Source of the DNA: JAVBOF01 sp031550915
GTDB lineage: Bacteria > Bacillota > Clostridia > Christensenellales > MGBC116941
Direction of reading: 5' to 3'
Assembly: GCA_031550915.1 (NCBI GenBank)
Contig: JAVBOF010000018.1
Location: forward strand, 1-40,088
DNA length: 40,088 nt
Part shown: positions 24,061-31,249 of the stretch, in pieces
Layout: each line of letters begins with the position of its first letter
Position numbering within the stretch: the first letter of the stretch is position 1
The notes under the pieces: model-generated
Seen by the model: only the letters and a program-made list of their open reading frames with translations
The model's database searches: none
Told to the model about the DNA's origin: nothing
Position numbers and translations under genes: made by a program

Positions 24061-24066
24061 ATAACA

Positions 24067-24095
24067 AGTATAACATTTATATCTCTCCTTTTGAA
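24067..24095 (-). promoter_or_regulatory. Candidate SigA promoter of the aldolase gene
   Basis: On the minus strand TTCAAA (24095-24090) and TATACT (24072-24067) are 17 bases apart, with TGT forming an extended -10. It would start transcription upstream of the ATG at 23992, supporting that start. Confidence 0.5.
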
Positions 24096-24105
24096 GGTGT
24101 TTTGT

Positions 24106-24843
24106 TTGGAGCGTAAAAACAAGAATATATTGATAGCGATACTCATAATCTCCATCATCTTTGTTGGCGGTTTTAATATGCTGCCTTCGCTTGCAAGCTC
24201 CGGACCCGCATTAGCCGGCGAGGACGAGACTGGCATAGATATCGGCAGCGATGGCGGAGATTTGCCCCAGATCGATATCACACAGGGAGATGAGCAATTC
24301 GGACCAATTCAGCGTCCGGAAACGTCAGAAGACCCTGTTTTGGATCCAGAACTCACTCCAGATAATCCCAACAATTCATCCCGGCCCGCACCTACCCAGC
24401 GGCCTGCGTTTATCTCGATGACCGCGGAGATATCCGTCGGCGGCAAAGACTTCCGTCCAGTCGACGGAGGGGTATACCTGATCGAAGCGAATACCGACAG
24501 CCTTTTCTGGTCAGATATCGTTTTGCGCGTTACGGTAACGAACGAAACCGGCAATGCTATAGATGATGCCAAAGTAGATATTGGAGTGGGTAAACCGATA
24601 CAACTGGAGGATGTAAACAGCGGCGGCAAAACCGTTGCTTTGGGCGCATTGGCGGACAAAGAAAGCAAAACCGTTACGATCGCTTCCCGGCCTAAGGCGG
24701 AGGAATTCAAAATTGCCAATTTCAACGATTATCTTCTTAGCCTCGCGGTCGGCCAAAAGCCTTCTACCGATGTACTGCGCGTTGAAGCGCACGCCGGCAG
24801 CTTTTCAGCCTCAAACCAGTGCAGGCTGGCACTGGATAGATAA
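24106..24843 (+). CDS. Membrane-anchored protein of unknown function, beta-sandwich-like
   Basis: I do not recognise this 245-residue protein. The start is probably TTG 24106 (MERKNKNILIAILIISIIF), with AAGGTG about six bases upstream. A single hydrophobic segment at residues 7-22 is an uncleaved anchor or signal. It is followed by an acidic, Gly/Pro-rich linker (about 35-110, with many Asp, Glu and Pro). A domain of alternating strands (about 110-240) follows: LRVTVTNETGNAIDDAKVDI, then SGGKTVALGALADKESKTVTI. This pattern recalls CARDB-type or other Ig-like folds found in surface proteins, but no family can be named. It has its own promoter and terminator and is divergent from the aldolase. 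Confidence 0.75.
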   Translation: MERKNKNILIAILIISIIFVGGFNMLPSLASSGPALAGEDETGIDIGSDGGDLPQIDITQGDEQFGPIQRPETSEDPVLDPELTPDNPNNSSRPAPTQRPAFISMTAEISVGGKDFRPVDGGVYLIEANTDSLFWSDIVLRVTVTNETGNAIDDAKVDIGVGKPIQLEDVNSGGKTVALGALADKESKTVTIASRPKAEEFKIANFNDYLLSLAVGQKPSTDVLRVEAHAGSFSASNQCRLALDR

Positions 24844-24853
24844 AGGATAAACC

Positions 24854-24876
24854 AAAAGGCCTCGCGGCCTTTTTTC
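24854..24876 (+). terminator. Intrinsic terminator after the unknown protein gene
   Basis: AAAGGCC (24855-24861) pairs with GGCCTTT (24866-24872) over a four-base loop and continues into a run of Ts. It lies 11 bases after the stop codon. Confidence 0.85.
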
Positions 24877-24912
24877 TTTGCCTTTTATCCGAAAAATCGA
24901 AGCGGAGGTACA

Positions 24913-24940
24913 TTGACAGTACAACTTAAATTAATATACA
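24913..24940 (+). promoter_or_regulatory. SigA-type promoter of the small protein-alcohol dehydrogenase operon
   Basis: A perfect TTGACA (24913-24918) is followed after 16 bases by TATACA (24935-24940), 31 bases before the ATG at 24972. Confidence 0.6.
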
Positions 24941-24971
24941 CTGGGCATAGATACAATCATTGGAGGCAACG

Positions 24972-25451
24972 ATGGCAAGAAAGTTCAACGAATCGCTTTC
25001 CGGCTTGGTTTTTGGAATCTTAGCCAAGGGCATTTTAGCCTGTTCAAAATTGGACGAGCGCGTTTCTAAAGAGATAACGACCTGGGAGGAAGGCTTTACC
25101 GTAATGCTTTCCGCGTCAGCCGAAACAAGGACAATAATCGGCATCAGGGATGGAGCTTTGCGCGTTTTGGAAACGGACGACAACTCTACGGAAACGCTGG
25201 AAATAGCTTTCAAGAGCCCGGAAAAAGCAATAAAGGTATGTATAGGACACAGTGGTTTATCAGACGCTTATGCCCAGCATGCCTTCGTACTAAAGGGCGA
25301 TATCTTCAAATGTATGTCGCTGGTACGCATCGTGAATATCGTCGAAAACTATCTGTTCCCTGCTTTTATAACCAGAAAGGTTTTGAAGCAGCGTCCCCCA
25401 AAGCTGGTTTCAAGCTTTAGGGTATATGGCAAAACACTTTTTGGATCATAA
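24972..25451 (+). CDS. Small protein of unknown function, possibly SCP2-like
   Basis: This 159-residue protein starts at the ATG at 24972, with GGAGG five bases upstream. I cannot name a family with confidence. It has no signal or long membrane span. The pattern of a central strand pair (RTIIGIRDGALRVLE), then IAFKSPEKAIKVCIGHSG, LSDAYAQHAFVLKGDI and VRIVNIVENYLFP recalls sterol carrier protein 2-type lipid-binding domains (a ligand-binding loop followed by a G-D-containing strand and helix). That is an impression from pattern only. It lies 16 bases before an iron alcohol dehydrogenase gene and shares its promoter, so it may bind a hydrophobic substrate or cofactor for that enzyme, which is speculation. 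Confidence 0.7.
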   Translation: MARKFNESLSGLVFGILAKGILACSKLDERVSKEITTWEEGFTVMLSASAETRTIIGIRDGALRVLETDDNSTETLEIAFKSPEKAIKVCIGHSGLSDAYAQHAFVLKGDIFKCMSLVRIVNIVENYLFPAFITRKVLKQRPPKLVSSFRVYGKTLFGS

Positions 25452-25467
25452 TTTGACGGAGGTAAAA

Positions 25468-26655
25468 ATGAGAATACCCGAATACTTTGAATTTATGAAT
25501 TCTGTGAAGATACTGTCCGGCAAAAACGCGCTGGAAAATATACCGTTTGAGCTTAAAAATCTTGAAGCAAAACGCACTATGGTACTGACAAACCAGATGC
25601 TGCTGGATCTTGGTATAACGGAAAAAGCAATAGCGGGTATGAAGGCTGAAAATATGGATCCCTGCTGTATCTACGCTGATATACCAAACGATTCATCCGT
25701 AACAATAGTTAACGGCATTAAAAAACTCTATATAGAAAACGACTGCGACAGCCTGCTGGCAATAGGCGGAGGCTCGGTAATAGATACAGCGAAAGGAGTT
25801 CGCATGCTGCTCAGTCAAAACTGCGAAGATCTTTTGCAACTGCAAGGCTGTGAAGCCATAACAAAAGGCAGACACATACCGTTCATCGTCGTACCGACGA
25901 CCGCGGGTACCGGCTCTGAAGCTACGTTGGTAGCCGTCATCGCCAATACCGAGAAGAACATCAAAATGGAGTTCATCTCATATAATCTGTTACCCGATTC
26001 CGTCATATTGGACGAGCGTATGACGCTTCCTATGCCGCCAAAACTCACCGCTTCAACCGGCCTCGATGCCCTTAGCCATGCGATAGAAGCCTATACATGC
26101 CTGCAAAGCAACCCTATAAGCAGTGCATTTGCCACAATAGCGGTCGAGCTCATATCAAATAATCTTATCAACGCGATAAACCGGGGCAACGATGCGCAGG
26201 CCCGCCTAGCAATGGCTAACGCGTCTTTGATGGCAGGCATAGCTTTTTCCAATAGTATGGTCGGCATTGTTCACGCTATCGGGCATGCTTGCGGCGGTGT
26301 GGCACATGTACCGCATGGCGACGCTATGACTATACTGCTGCCGCACTGTATGGAATATAATCTGGACTATTGCGGAGAGGACTACGGTAAGCTGCTCCTT
26401 TACTTTGCTGGAGAGGATAAGTATGTCTCAACCCCCAAAGCGGAGCGCGGAAAAGCATTTATTGCCTGCGTCGCTGATTTTATAAATGAAGCGAACAAAC
26501 TAACCGGTATCCCAACAAAGCTATCCTCCTGCGGCGTGACGGAAGATCTGCTGGAGCAGATAGCCAAAACCGCTCTGAACGATGGAGCAATGATCGTCAA
26601 CCCCCGGGAAGCGGGTTATGACGATGTCGTCGAAATCTTAAAGAAAGCGTTGTAA
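25468..26655 (+). CDS. Iron-containing alcohol dehydrogenase
   Basis: This group III NAD(P)-dependent alcohol dehydrogenase has 395 residues. The ATG at 25468 has GGAGG five bases upstream and is preferred over an in-frame ATG at 25426 inside the preceding gene. The nucleotide-binding glycine motif is GGGSVIDTAKGV. The four metal ligands can be placed at D200, H204 (LDALSHAIEAYTC), H269 and H283 (HAIGHACGGVAHVPHG), with the same 14-residue spacing of the last two as in FucO. The family reduces aldehydes or oxidises alcohols, and often butanol, lactaldehyde or propanediol substrates are found. Substrate cannot be assigned from sequence. It is second in an operon with a small unknown protein. 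Confidence 0.93.
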   Translation: MRIPEYFEFMNSVKILSGKNALENIPFELKNLEAKRTMVLTNQMLLDLGITEKAIAGMKAENMDPCCIYADIPNDSSVTIVNGIKKLYIENDCDSLLAIGGGSVIDTAKGVRMLLSQNCEDLLQLQGCEAITKGRHIPFIVVPTTAGTGSEATLVAVIANTEKNIKMEFISYNLLPDSVILDERMTLPMPPKLTASTGLDALSHAIEAYTCLQSNPISSAFATIAVELISNNLINAINRGNDAQARLAMANASLMAGIAFSNSMVGIVHAIGHACGGVAHVPHGDAMTILLPHCMEYNLDYCGEDYGKLLLYFAGEDKYVSTPKAERGKAFIACVADFINEANKLTGIPTKLSSCGVTEDLLEQIAKTALNDGAMIVNPREAGYDDVVEILKKAL

Positions 26656-26687
26656 CGTATGGTTATGGCTCTTGCGCGATAAAAAAT

Positions 26688-27491
26688 ATGAATAATTTTG
26701 TGTTTGCATTCTTATTAACGCTAATCGCTGGCCTTTCTACGGGAATTGGCAGCCTTATTTCTTTGGTCGCAAAAAAAACCAGTACGCGGTTCCTGTCCAT
26801 TGCCCTCGGTTTTTCCGCAGGGGTCATGATTTATGTTTCTATGGTCGAGATACTGACGATCGCGCGGGATTCGTTGAAGTCCGCACTGGGTACAAAGCAA
26901 GGCGAATGGATAACGGTCCTTGCTTTCTTTGGCGGTATTCTTATAATCGCAATTATAGATAAGCTCGTGCCGTCAGGAAACAATCCCCATGAAAGCAAAA
27001 AAGTAGAAAGCATGCACGAGGATACGGCTTCAAAAAGCGGCAAACTTATGCGCATGGGCGTTATGACCGCTCTTGCAATCGCCATACACAATTTCCCGGA
27101 AGGGTTGGCGACTTTCACCTCCGCATTGAAGGAACCAAAGCTTGGCATAGCGATAATGATAGCGGTAGCGATACATAATATACCCGAAGGTATTGCGGTA
27201 TCCGTCCCTGTATATTTCGCGACGGGCAATAAGAAGAAGGCTTTTTACCTATCGTTCCTGTCTGGTCTTTCGGAGCCTGCCGGTGCGTTGATAGGCTATT
27301 TGCTGCTCTACCGTTTCTTCAACGATGTAATGTTCGGAGTTCTTTTCGCGGCGGTTGCTGGAATAATGGTATTCATATCTTTGGATGAACTGCTGCCTAC
27401 GGCAAGGGAATACGGAAAGCCCCATCTTGCGATATACGGGCTTGTCGCAGGCATGATGGTAATGGCTGCGAGTTTGATACTTTTTATGTAA
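26688..27491 (+). CDS. zupT: ZIP family metal transporter, ZupT-like
   Basis: This 267-residue membrane permease takes up zinc and related divalent metals. It has about eight spans. The two metal-site helices carry the family motifs HNFPEGLATF and HNIPEGIAVSVPVYF. A later span contains EPAGALIGY, also typical of ZupT. The hydrophilic loop near residues 100-120 is charged and contains His and Glu. The start ATG at 26688 lacks a clear Shine-Dalgarno, so it may depend on read-through from the alcohol dehydrogenase gene 32 bases upstream. A strong terminator follows. The specific metal is not determined. Confidence 0.9.
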   Translation: MNNFVFAFLLTLIAGLSTGIGSLISLVAKKTSTRFLSIALGFSAGVMIYVSMVEILTIARDSLKSALGTKQGEWITVLAFFGGILIIAIIDKLVPSGNNPHESKKVESMHEDTASKSGKLMRMGVMTALAIAIHNFPEGLATFTSALKEPKLGIAIMIAVAIHNIPEGIAVSVPVYFATGNKKKAFYLSFLSGLSEPAGALIGYLLLYRFFNDVMFGVLFAAVAGIMVFISLDELLPTAREYGKPHLAIYGLVAGMMVMAASLILFM

Positions 27492-27509
27492 ATTACGAGG
27501 CGAAATGAT

Positions 27510-27534
27510 AGGGCTGCTTGTTGCAGCCCTTTTA
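27510..27534 (+). terminator. Intrinsic terminator after the ZIP transporter
   Basis: AGGGCTGC (27510-27517) pairs perfectly with GCAGCCCT (27523-27530), followed by TTTTAT. It separates the transporter from the convergent isomerase gene. Confidence 0.85.
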
Positions 27535-27576
27535 TATGTCATCCTAATAGCCCGCTAAATAAGCGAGAATACCTCG

Positions 27577-28965
27577 TTATATCAAATAGTCATTGCTGCC
27601 CTGCGCTTCCAAAAGCTCCTTGCACAGGTCTTCATAACCTTCCCTGCCCATCAACGCGTAGGTTGCGTTTTTGCCCGCTTCTACGCCCGGCTGGTCGAAG
27701 GCGTCTATGCAAAGCAGCTCTCCCGCAATCGCAGTCTGCATCTCCAAAAGATAGACGAGCTGGCCAAAAAAGTACTCGTTCGCCCTAGGCAAATAGATCG
27801 TCATATTCGGTTTTCCTGCTTTAGTAACAGCGTATTCCGTCGCCTTTCGTTCGCTGTCGATCAATTCGCTCAAGCTGTGTCCGCACAAAAAATTGATATT
27901 CGCATATTCCTCAAAGCCTTTCGATATCTCGAATTCGGAGGAAAAAGTATCCAAGGCAAGAAACACCAAATTTTTATCGTCCGGCCCTTCGGTATAAAGC
28001 TGTACCTGCGAATGTTGGTCGGTGACCCCCAGCGCTTTGACCGGAGTTTGCCCTGTATGCACAACCTTGCCATCCAAATCATACTTTTTGCCAAGCGATT
28101 CCGCCCATAGCTGCGCAAACCAATCTGCCATGTACTTCAGAGTATCCGCGTACGGCATCATTACCGTTATGTTTTTGCCCTTGCACATGCATATATGCTG
28201 CAAAGCCGCGCACATGAAGGCGGGGTTTTTATAAACATCCGCAACGGAGCATATCTTATCCATATCCGCCGCGCCCTGCAGCATATTTTCGATATCCATA
28301 CCGCAAACTGCTGCGGGTAAAAGGCCAACGGGGCAAAGCTGGCTGAACCTGCCGCCAACGCCTTCCGGTACTATAAACTTCTTGAACCCATATTGTTCCG
28401 CAAGCTTACAAAGGTTGCCCTTCTCGATATCCGTCGTCACAACGATGTTTTCCGCCCATTTTTCTCCAAGCCTTTCTTTTAAAAGACTGCTTATTATAAG
28501 AAATTGCGCCATGGTTTCACTAGTACTGCCAGATTTTGATACTATATTGAAACATGTTTTTTCTATTTCAATAACATCCAGCAAAGACGTCATTCTTGTT
28601 GGGTCCACATTGTCCTCAACATACAGCTTTGGACCCCTGCGCTTATCATCCGGCAGTTCGTTCCAGCGCAAATGGTTCAGCATCTGCTGCGCAGCTATCG
28701 GCCCCAATGCGGAGCCGCCGATGCCAAATACCACAAACGCTTTAAAATGCTGTCTAACATGCCCGGCAAAGGCCTTGATATCGGCGACGATTTCCTCTTG
28801 CGAATATGGCAGGTCACGCCATACCATCCCGCTTCGTTTGTTTTCAATGCGTTCAAATATCCGGGCCGCGCCTTTCTGTATATTATCCAATTCCTGTTTC
28901 TTCACGCCATGCTTGCCCACACATATTTCCATCATATTACGGTAATCCAAACGAATATTATCCAT
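27577..28965 (-). CDS. pgi: Glucose-6-phosphate isomerase
   Basis: This enzyme interconverts glucose-6-phosphate and fructose-6-phosphate in glycolysis and gluconeogenesis. At 462 residues it is close to the compact Gram-positive type. Signature segments are FVVFGIGGSALGP, FNIVSKSGSTSETMAQF, VGGRFSQLCPVGLLPAAVCG, LYTEGPDDKN and FDQPGVEAGKN, covering the sugar-phosphate loop and the catalytic Glu and His regions. AAGGAAA lies about eight bases before the ATG at 28965. The gene stands alone between a convergent transporter gene and a divergent unknown gene. I saw only a weak promoter in the 111-base upstream gap. Confidence 0.97.
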   Translation of the reverse strand: MDNIRLDYRNMMEICVGKHGVKKQELDNIQKGAARIFERIENKRSGMVWRDLPYSQEEIVADIKAFAGHVRQHFKAFVVFGIGGSALGPIAAQQMLNHLRWNELPDDKRRGPKLYVEDNVDPTRMTSLLDVIEIEKTCFNIVSKSGSTSETMAQFLIISSLLKERLGEKWAENIVVTTDIEKGNLCKLAEQYGFKKFIVPEGVGGRFSQLCPVGLLPAAVCGMDIENMLQGAADMDKICSVADVYKNPAFMCAALQHICMCKGKNITVMMPYADTLKYMADWFAQLWAESLGKKYDLDGKVVHTGQTPVKALGVTDQHSQVQLYTEGPDDKNLVFLALDTFSSEFEISKGFEEYANINFLCGHSLSELIDSERKATEYAVTKAGKPNMTIYLPRANEYFFGQLVYLLEMQTAIAGELLCIDAFDQPGVEAGKNATYALMGREGYEDLCKELLEAQGSNDYLI

Positions 28966-29076
28966 AGTTAATTTCCTTCTTTATCTTTAATATTTTTAAT
29001 TAATTCCAATTACCTAGATAAAACACCGCCAACAAAGCATATACATTATCAAAAGACATTATTCGGAGGCTTTCAT

Positions 29077-29592
29077 TTGCAAACAAAAACCACCGTCAAT
29101 CATAAACTCATCCTTTTCTGTACAGCGGCATCTTTGATATGCCTGCTTATCATAATATTCTTCCTGCCGTCCATAAAAGTCCGCTCGGTATTTGGCTCCG
29201 CTCCAACCGAAACCGGAAAATTAATCGTCAGAGTGGAGGATGGAATGAGCGCCAAACCGCTGGCAGGCGCCAGGGTAGTTGTAGCGGAAACCGGAAAATC
29301 GTATATTACCGACGCAAACGGCAAAACCGAGACGATCACAGTGCCAATACTCCGCAATGAAAACATGTCTAAGGTGCTTCCGCAACCTTGGGGAGAGATA
29401 ACTTTGATAGTGTATGCAGATGGATATCTTCCCTACGTACTGGTGCATGGAATGATTTTACCTGACCAAACACGCAACGGGCCGGATATCCTGATGTTTC
29501 GTAAAGAAAACGCTGAAAGCGGGCAACCTTTCACTATAGTAGAAGCCCCGAATAAGCTTTGGGTAAACGAGTTGATAAAAAAGTTTGAATAG
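29077..29592 (+). CDS. Membrane-anchored protein with carboxypeptidase-regulatory-like domain
   Basis: I do not recognise a specific family. The start is TTG 29077 with GGAGG seven bases upstream, giving 171 residues. Residues 10-30 form one membrane segment (LILFCTAASLICLLIIIFF). A short extracytoplasmic Ig-like domain follows: LIVRVEDGMSAKPLAGARVV, with an AETGKSYITDANGKTE turn typical of CarboxypepD_reg or SpaA-like surface folds. A second part contains GEITLIVYADGYLPYVLVHG. It ends two bases before the stop codon of a convergent gene and has no terminator of its own. A surface or envelope role is inferred from topology alone. Confidence 0.72.
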   Translation: MQTKTTVNHKLILFCTAASLICLLIIIFFLPSIKVRSVFGSAPTETGKLIVRVEDGMSAKPLAGARVVVAETGKSYITDANGKTETITVPILRNENMSKVLPQPWGEITLIVYADGYLPYVLVHGMILPDQTRNGPDILMFRKENAESGQPFTIVEAPNKLWVNELIKKFE

Positions 29593-29593
29593 T

Positions 29594-30400
29594 CTATTCG
29601 AATATTCTTTTCATTAACGAGAGTGATTCAAAAAGGCTTTCATCTGTATCAAAATTATCGGCATATACCTCAACGATCAAATTGCCGTCATAACCTATCG
29701 CATCCAGTTCATTTTTCAACCGATAAAAATCAAAATGCCCATCTCCGGGAAGGCATAGTCTTGTTCTATCCCGCTCCTCGATGTAATCGCAAATATGTAT
29801 GTTCGCGAGCCTCCGTCCCATCTTTGAAAGGTAATCGAATGGCGAATGCCCGCTCATAACCGCCTGCTTCACATCCAAAGTAAAATAGACGTTATCGCTC
29901 TCGCAGTGCTTCAAAAGCCCCTGTTCAAAGCCCGGGTAATGGTAGATGCACCAATGTACGTTTTCCAGGGTAAAACGCAAACCATGCTGCTTTGCAGTCT
30001 CCGCAAGCCTGTCTATATGCGGCGCGATGTTTTCAAACTTCGTGCTGTAATCATTCGTCCTCTTCAAAAGCATAGGTCCGTGCAAAACATACATAGACGC
30101 TTCCAGCATATTTGCCCTGTCCATCAACGTTCTAAAGACATCGAAAGCGTCGCTTCTTTGCCTTTCGTTGCGCGAAAACAGCTGCGGTTCAAACTGAGTA
30201 GATACCGGATGTATCGACTGTACTCGAACACCGTACCTTAAAGAGATATCATGCAGATCCTCTACAAAGGACGGTTCATATTCGCTTGCCGAACATAAAA
30301 AAACTTCGCACAGATCCACACCCTGCCTGCCGATATCCTCCAATGCTGCTTCCGTGTGTTTTTTTGAATAATAGCAGGCCGTCGAGAGTCCAACTTTCAT
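29594..30400 (-). CDS. Sugar phosphate isomerase/epimerase family TIM-barrel protein
   Basis: This 268-residue AP endonuclease 2-type TIM barrel usually acts on sugars or inositol derivatives. The first strand reads MKVGLSTACYYSKKH. Family metal-ligand positions appear in LEVNV-like segments: FTLENVHWCIYHYPG, YFTLDVKQAV, ANIHICDYIEE, and the conserved LPGDGHFDFYRL, with EVYA at the last strand. The start has GGATGG upstream. It is the last gene of an apparent three-gene operon (38-residue peptide, adenosyltransferase-like protein, this enzyme), 21 bases after the preceding stop. The substrate cannot be predicted. Confidence 0.82.
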   Translation of the reverse strand: MKVGLSTACYYSKKHTEAALEDIGRQGVDLCEVFLCSASEYEPSFVEDLHDISLRYGVRVQSIHPVSTQFEPQLFSRNERQRSDAFDVFRTLMDRANMLEASMYVLHGPMLLKRTNDYSTKFENIAPHIDRLAETAKQHGLRFTLENVHWCIYHYPGFEQGLLKHCESDNVYFTLDVKQAVMSGHSPFDYLSKMGRRLANIHICDYIEERDRTRLCLPGDGHFDFYRLKNELDAIGYDGNLIVEVYADNFDTDESLFESLSLMKRIFE

Positions 30401-30421
30401 ATCTTGCCATCCAATAACAAA

Positions 30422-30925
30422 TTAGAATTCCCCAACTTTGCGCGCGCAAAGCATTACATATGCAGCGCTAGAAAGGCGGTTTACCGCCTGGATTATATCC
30501 TGTCTGTCGTTATCCATCCTTGCAAAGGAGGCGACAGCCCATCTTTCCATCTCCCGTATCTTTGTCCTAAGTATGTTTATCAGTGCGGATATCTCATCGA
30601 TATCCGTCTCCCTGAAAGAAAAAGCGCATCCATAGAACCTGTCCGGAAAATGGGAGCGCTCGTGCAGCTCATCCGCGCTCATCCCCATCAAAGAGAAATC
30701 GTTCATCGGTTTTTGAAGAACATCTGCGCGCATAAGCTTTCCGCAGATATCCAGCAGTTCGCCCATACATTTTGCAACGTTTTCTTCGCCGCTTTTCCTT
30801 GCCACTGTGCCTATATACAGGATTATTGATTCAACGGTATCCAGACACCCGCGAAAATGTATGCTGGCATCATCCTTGCGTATCTCCTCTTTGCCCCTTA
30901 AAGATGTCATAAACTGTTTTTTCAA
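30422..30925 (-). CDS. Diverged PduO-type cobalamin adenosyltransferase-like protein
   Basis: The 167-residue protein resembles ATP:cob(I)alamin adenosyltransferases of the PduO/Cob_adeno_trans family. TSLRGKEEIRKDDASIHFRG and CLDTVES match the segment after the ATP-binding loop. IREMERWAVA corresponds to the RRxER helix, and NRLSSAAYVMLCARKV to the final NRLSDxLFxxAR helix. The N-terminal TRTGDxGxT loop that binds ATP triphosphate is missing, since the protein begins MKKQFMTSL. TTG at 30925 is the start, eight bases after a run of seven Gs. Catalysis is therefore doubtful; it may have another ligand or role. It follows a small membrane peptide gene and precedes a TIM-barrel isomerase. Confidence 0.68.
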   Translation of the reverse strand: MKKQFMTSLRGKEEIRKDDASIHFRGCLDTVESIILYIGTVARKSGEENVAKCMGELLDICGKLMRADVLQKPMNDFSLMGMSADELHERSHFPDRFYGCAFSFRETDIDEISALINILRTKIREMERWAVASFARMDNDRQDIIQAVNRLSSAAYVMLCARKVGEF

Positions 30926-30948
30926 TTGCCATCCCCCCCGATATACGC

Positions 30949-31065
30949 CTATAGCTGAACCTTAGATATATTATACATTGCAAGCAGGATATATACCAAA
31001 GCGATAAAAGCCACTGCAAATATAACTATTTTAACAATGGTAAAATACTTCTTTTTTTCTTTCAT
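30949..31065 (-). CDS. Small single-span membrane peptide (38 residues)
   Basis: A 39-codon frame on the minus strand encodes MKEKKKYFTIVKIVIFAVAF followed by IALVYILLAM and YNISKVQL. It has a basic N-terminus, one long hydrophobic helix and a short polar tail, so it should sit with its N-terminus in the cytoplasm. GAGGGA lies five bases before the ATG, and a good promoter (31112-31141) lies 47 bases before the start. The stop is 23 bases before the TTG of the adenosyltransferase-like gene, suggesting an operon. The codons are unremarkable and nothing overlaps. Function is unknown; a small membrane regulator or partner of a neighbour is possible. Confidence 0.7.
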   Translation of the reverse strand: MKEKKKYFTIVKIVIFAVAFIALVYILLAMYNISKVQL

Positions 31066-31111
31066 ATTGTCCCTCATCCGCAACCCTGCTTCTGTAAATT
31101 TTATATAATTC

Positions 31112-31141
31112 ATACTATCAAAAATTAAACTTTATCGTCAA
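31112..31141 (-). promoter_or_regulatory. SigA-type promoter of the small peptide operon
   Basis: On the minus strand TTGACG (31141-31136) and TAGTAT (31117-31112) are 18 bases apart, just upstream of the 38-codon gene. Only this promoter and a terminator lie between that gene and the export operon. Confidence 0.65.
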
Positions 31142-31174
31142 GTCAATTAAAAAGCGATATACTCCTTTCTATAC

Positions 31175-31219
31175 AAAAGAGCCTATGACATACCCATACT
31201 TTGGCGCCATCGGCTCTTC
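31175..31219 (-). terminator. Terminator after the MacB-type permease gene
   Basis: Reading the minus strand, AAGAGCC (31218-31212) pairs with GGCTCTT (31183-31177), with an inner ATG/CAT extension across one mismatch, and TTTT follows. It lies about 30 bases after the permease stop at 31250. The loop is long, so efficiency is uncertain. Confidence 0.55.
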
Positions 31220-31249
31220 CTATATTCTTTTTAGTAATCCATCGGGAAA

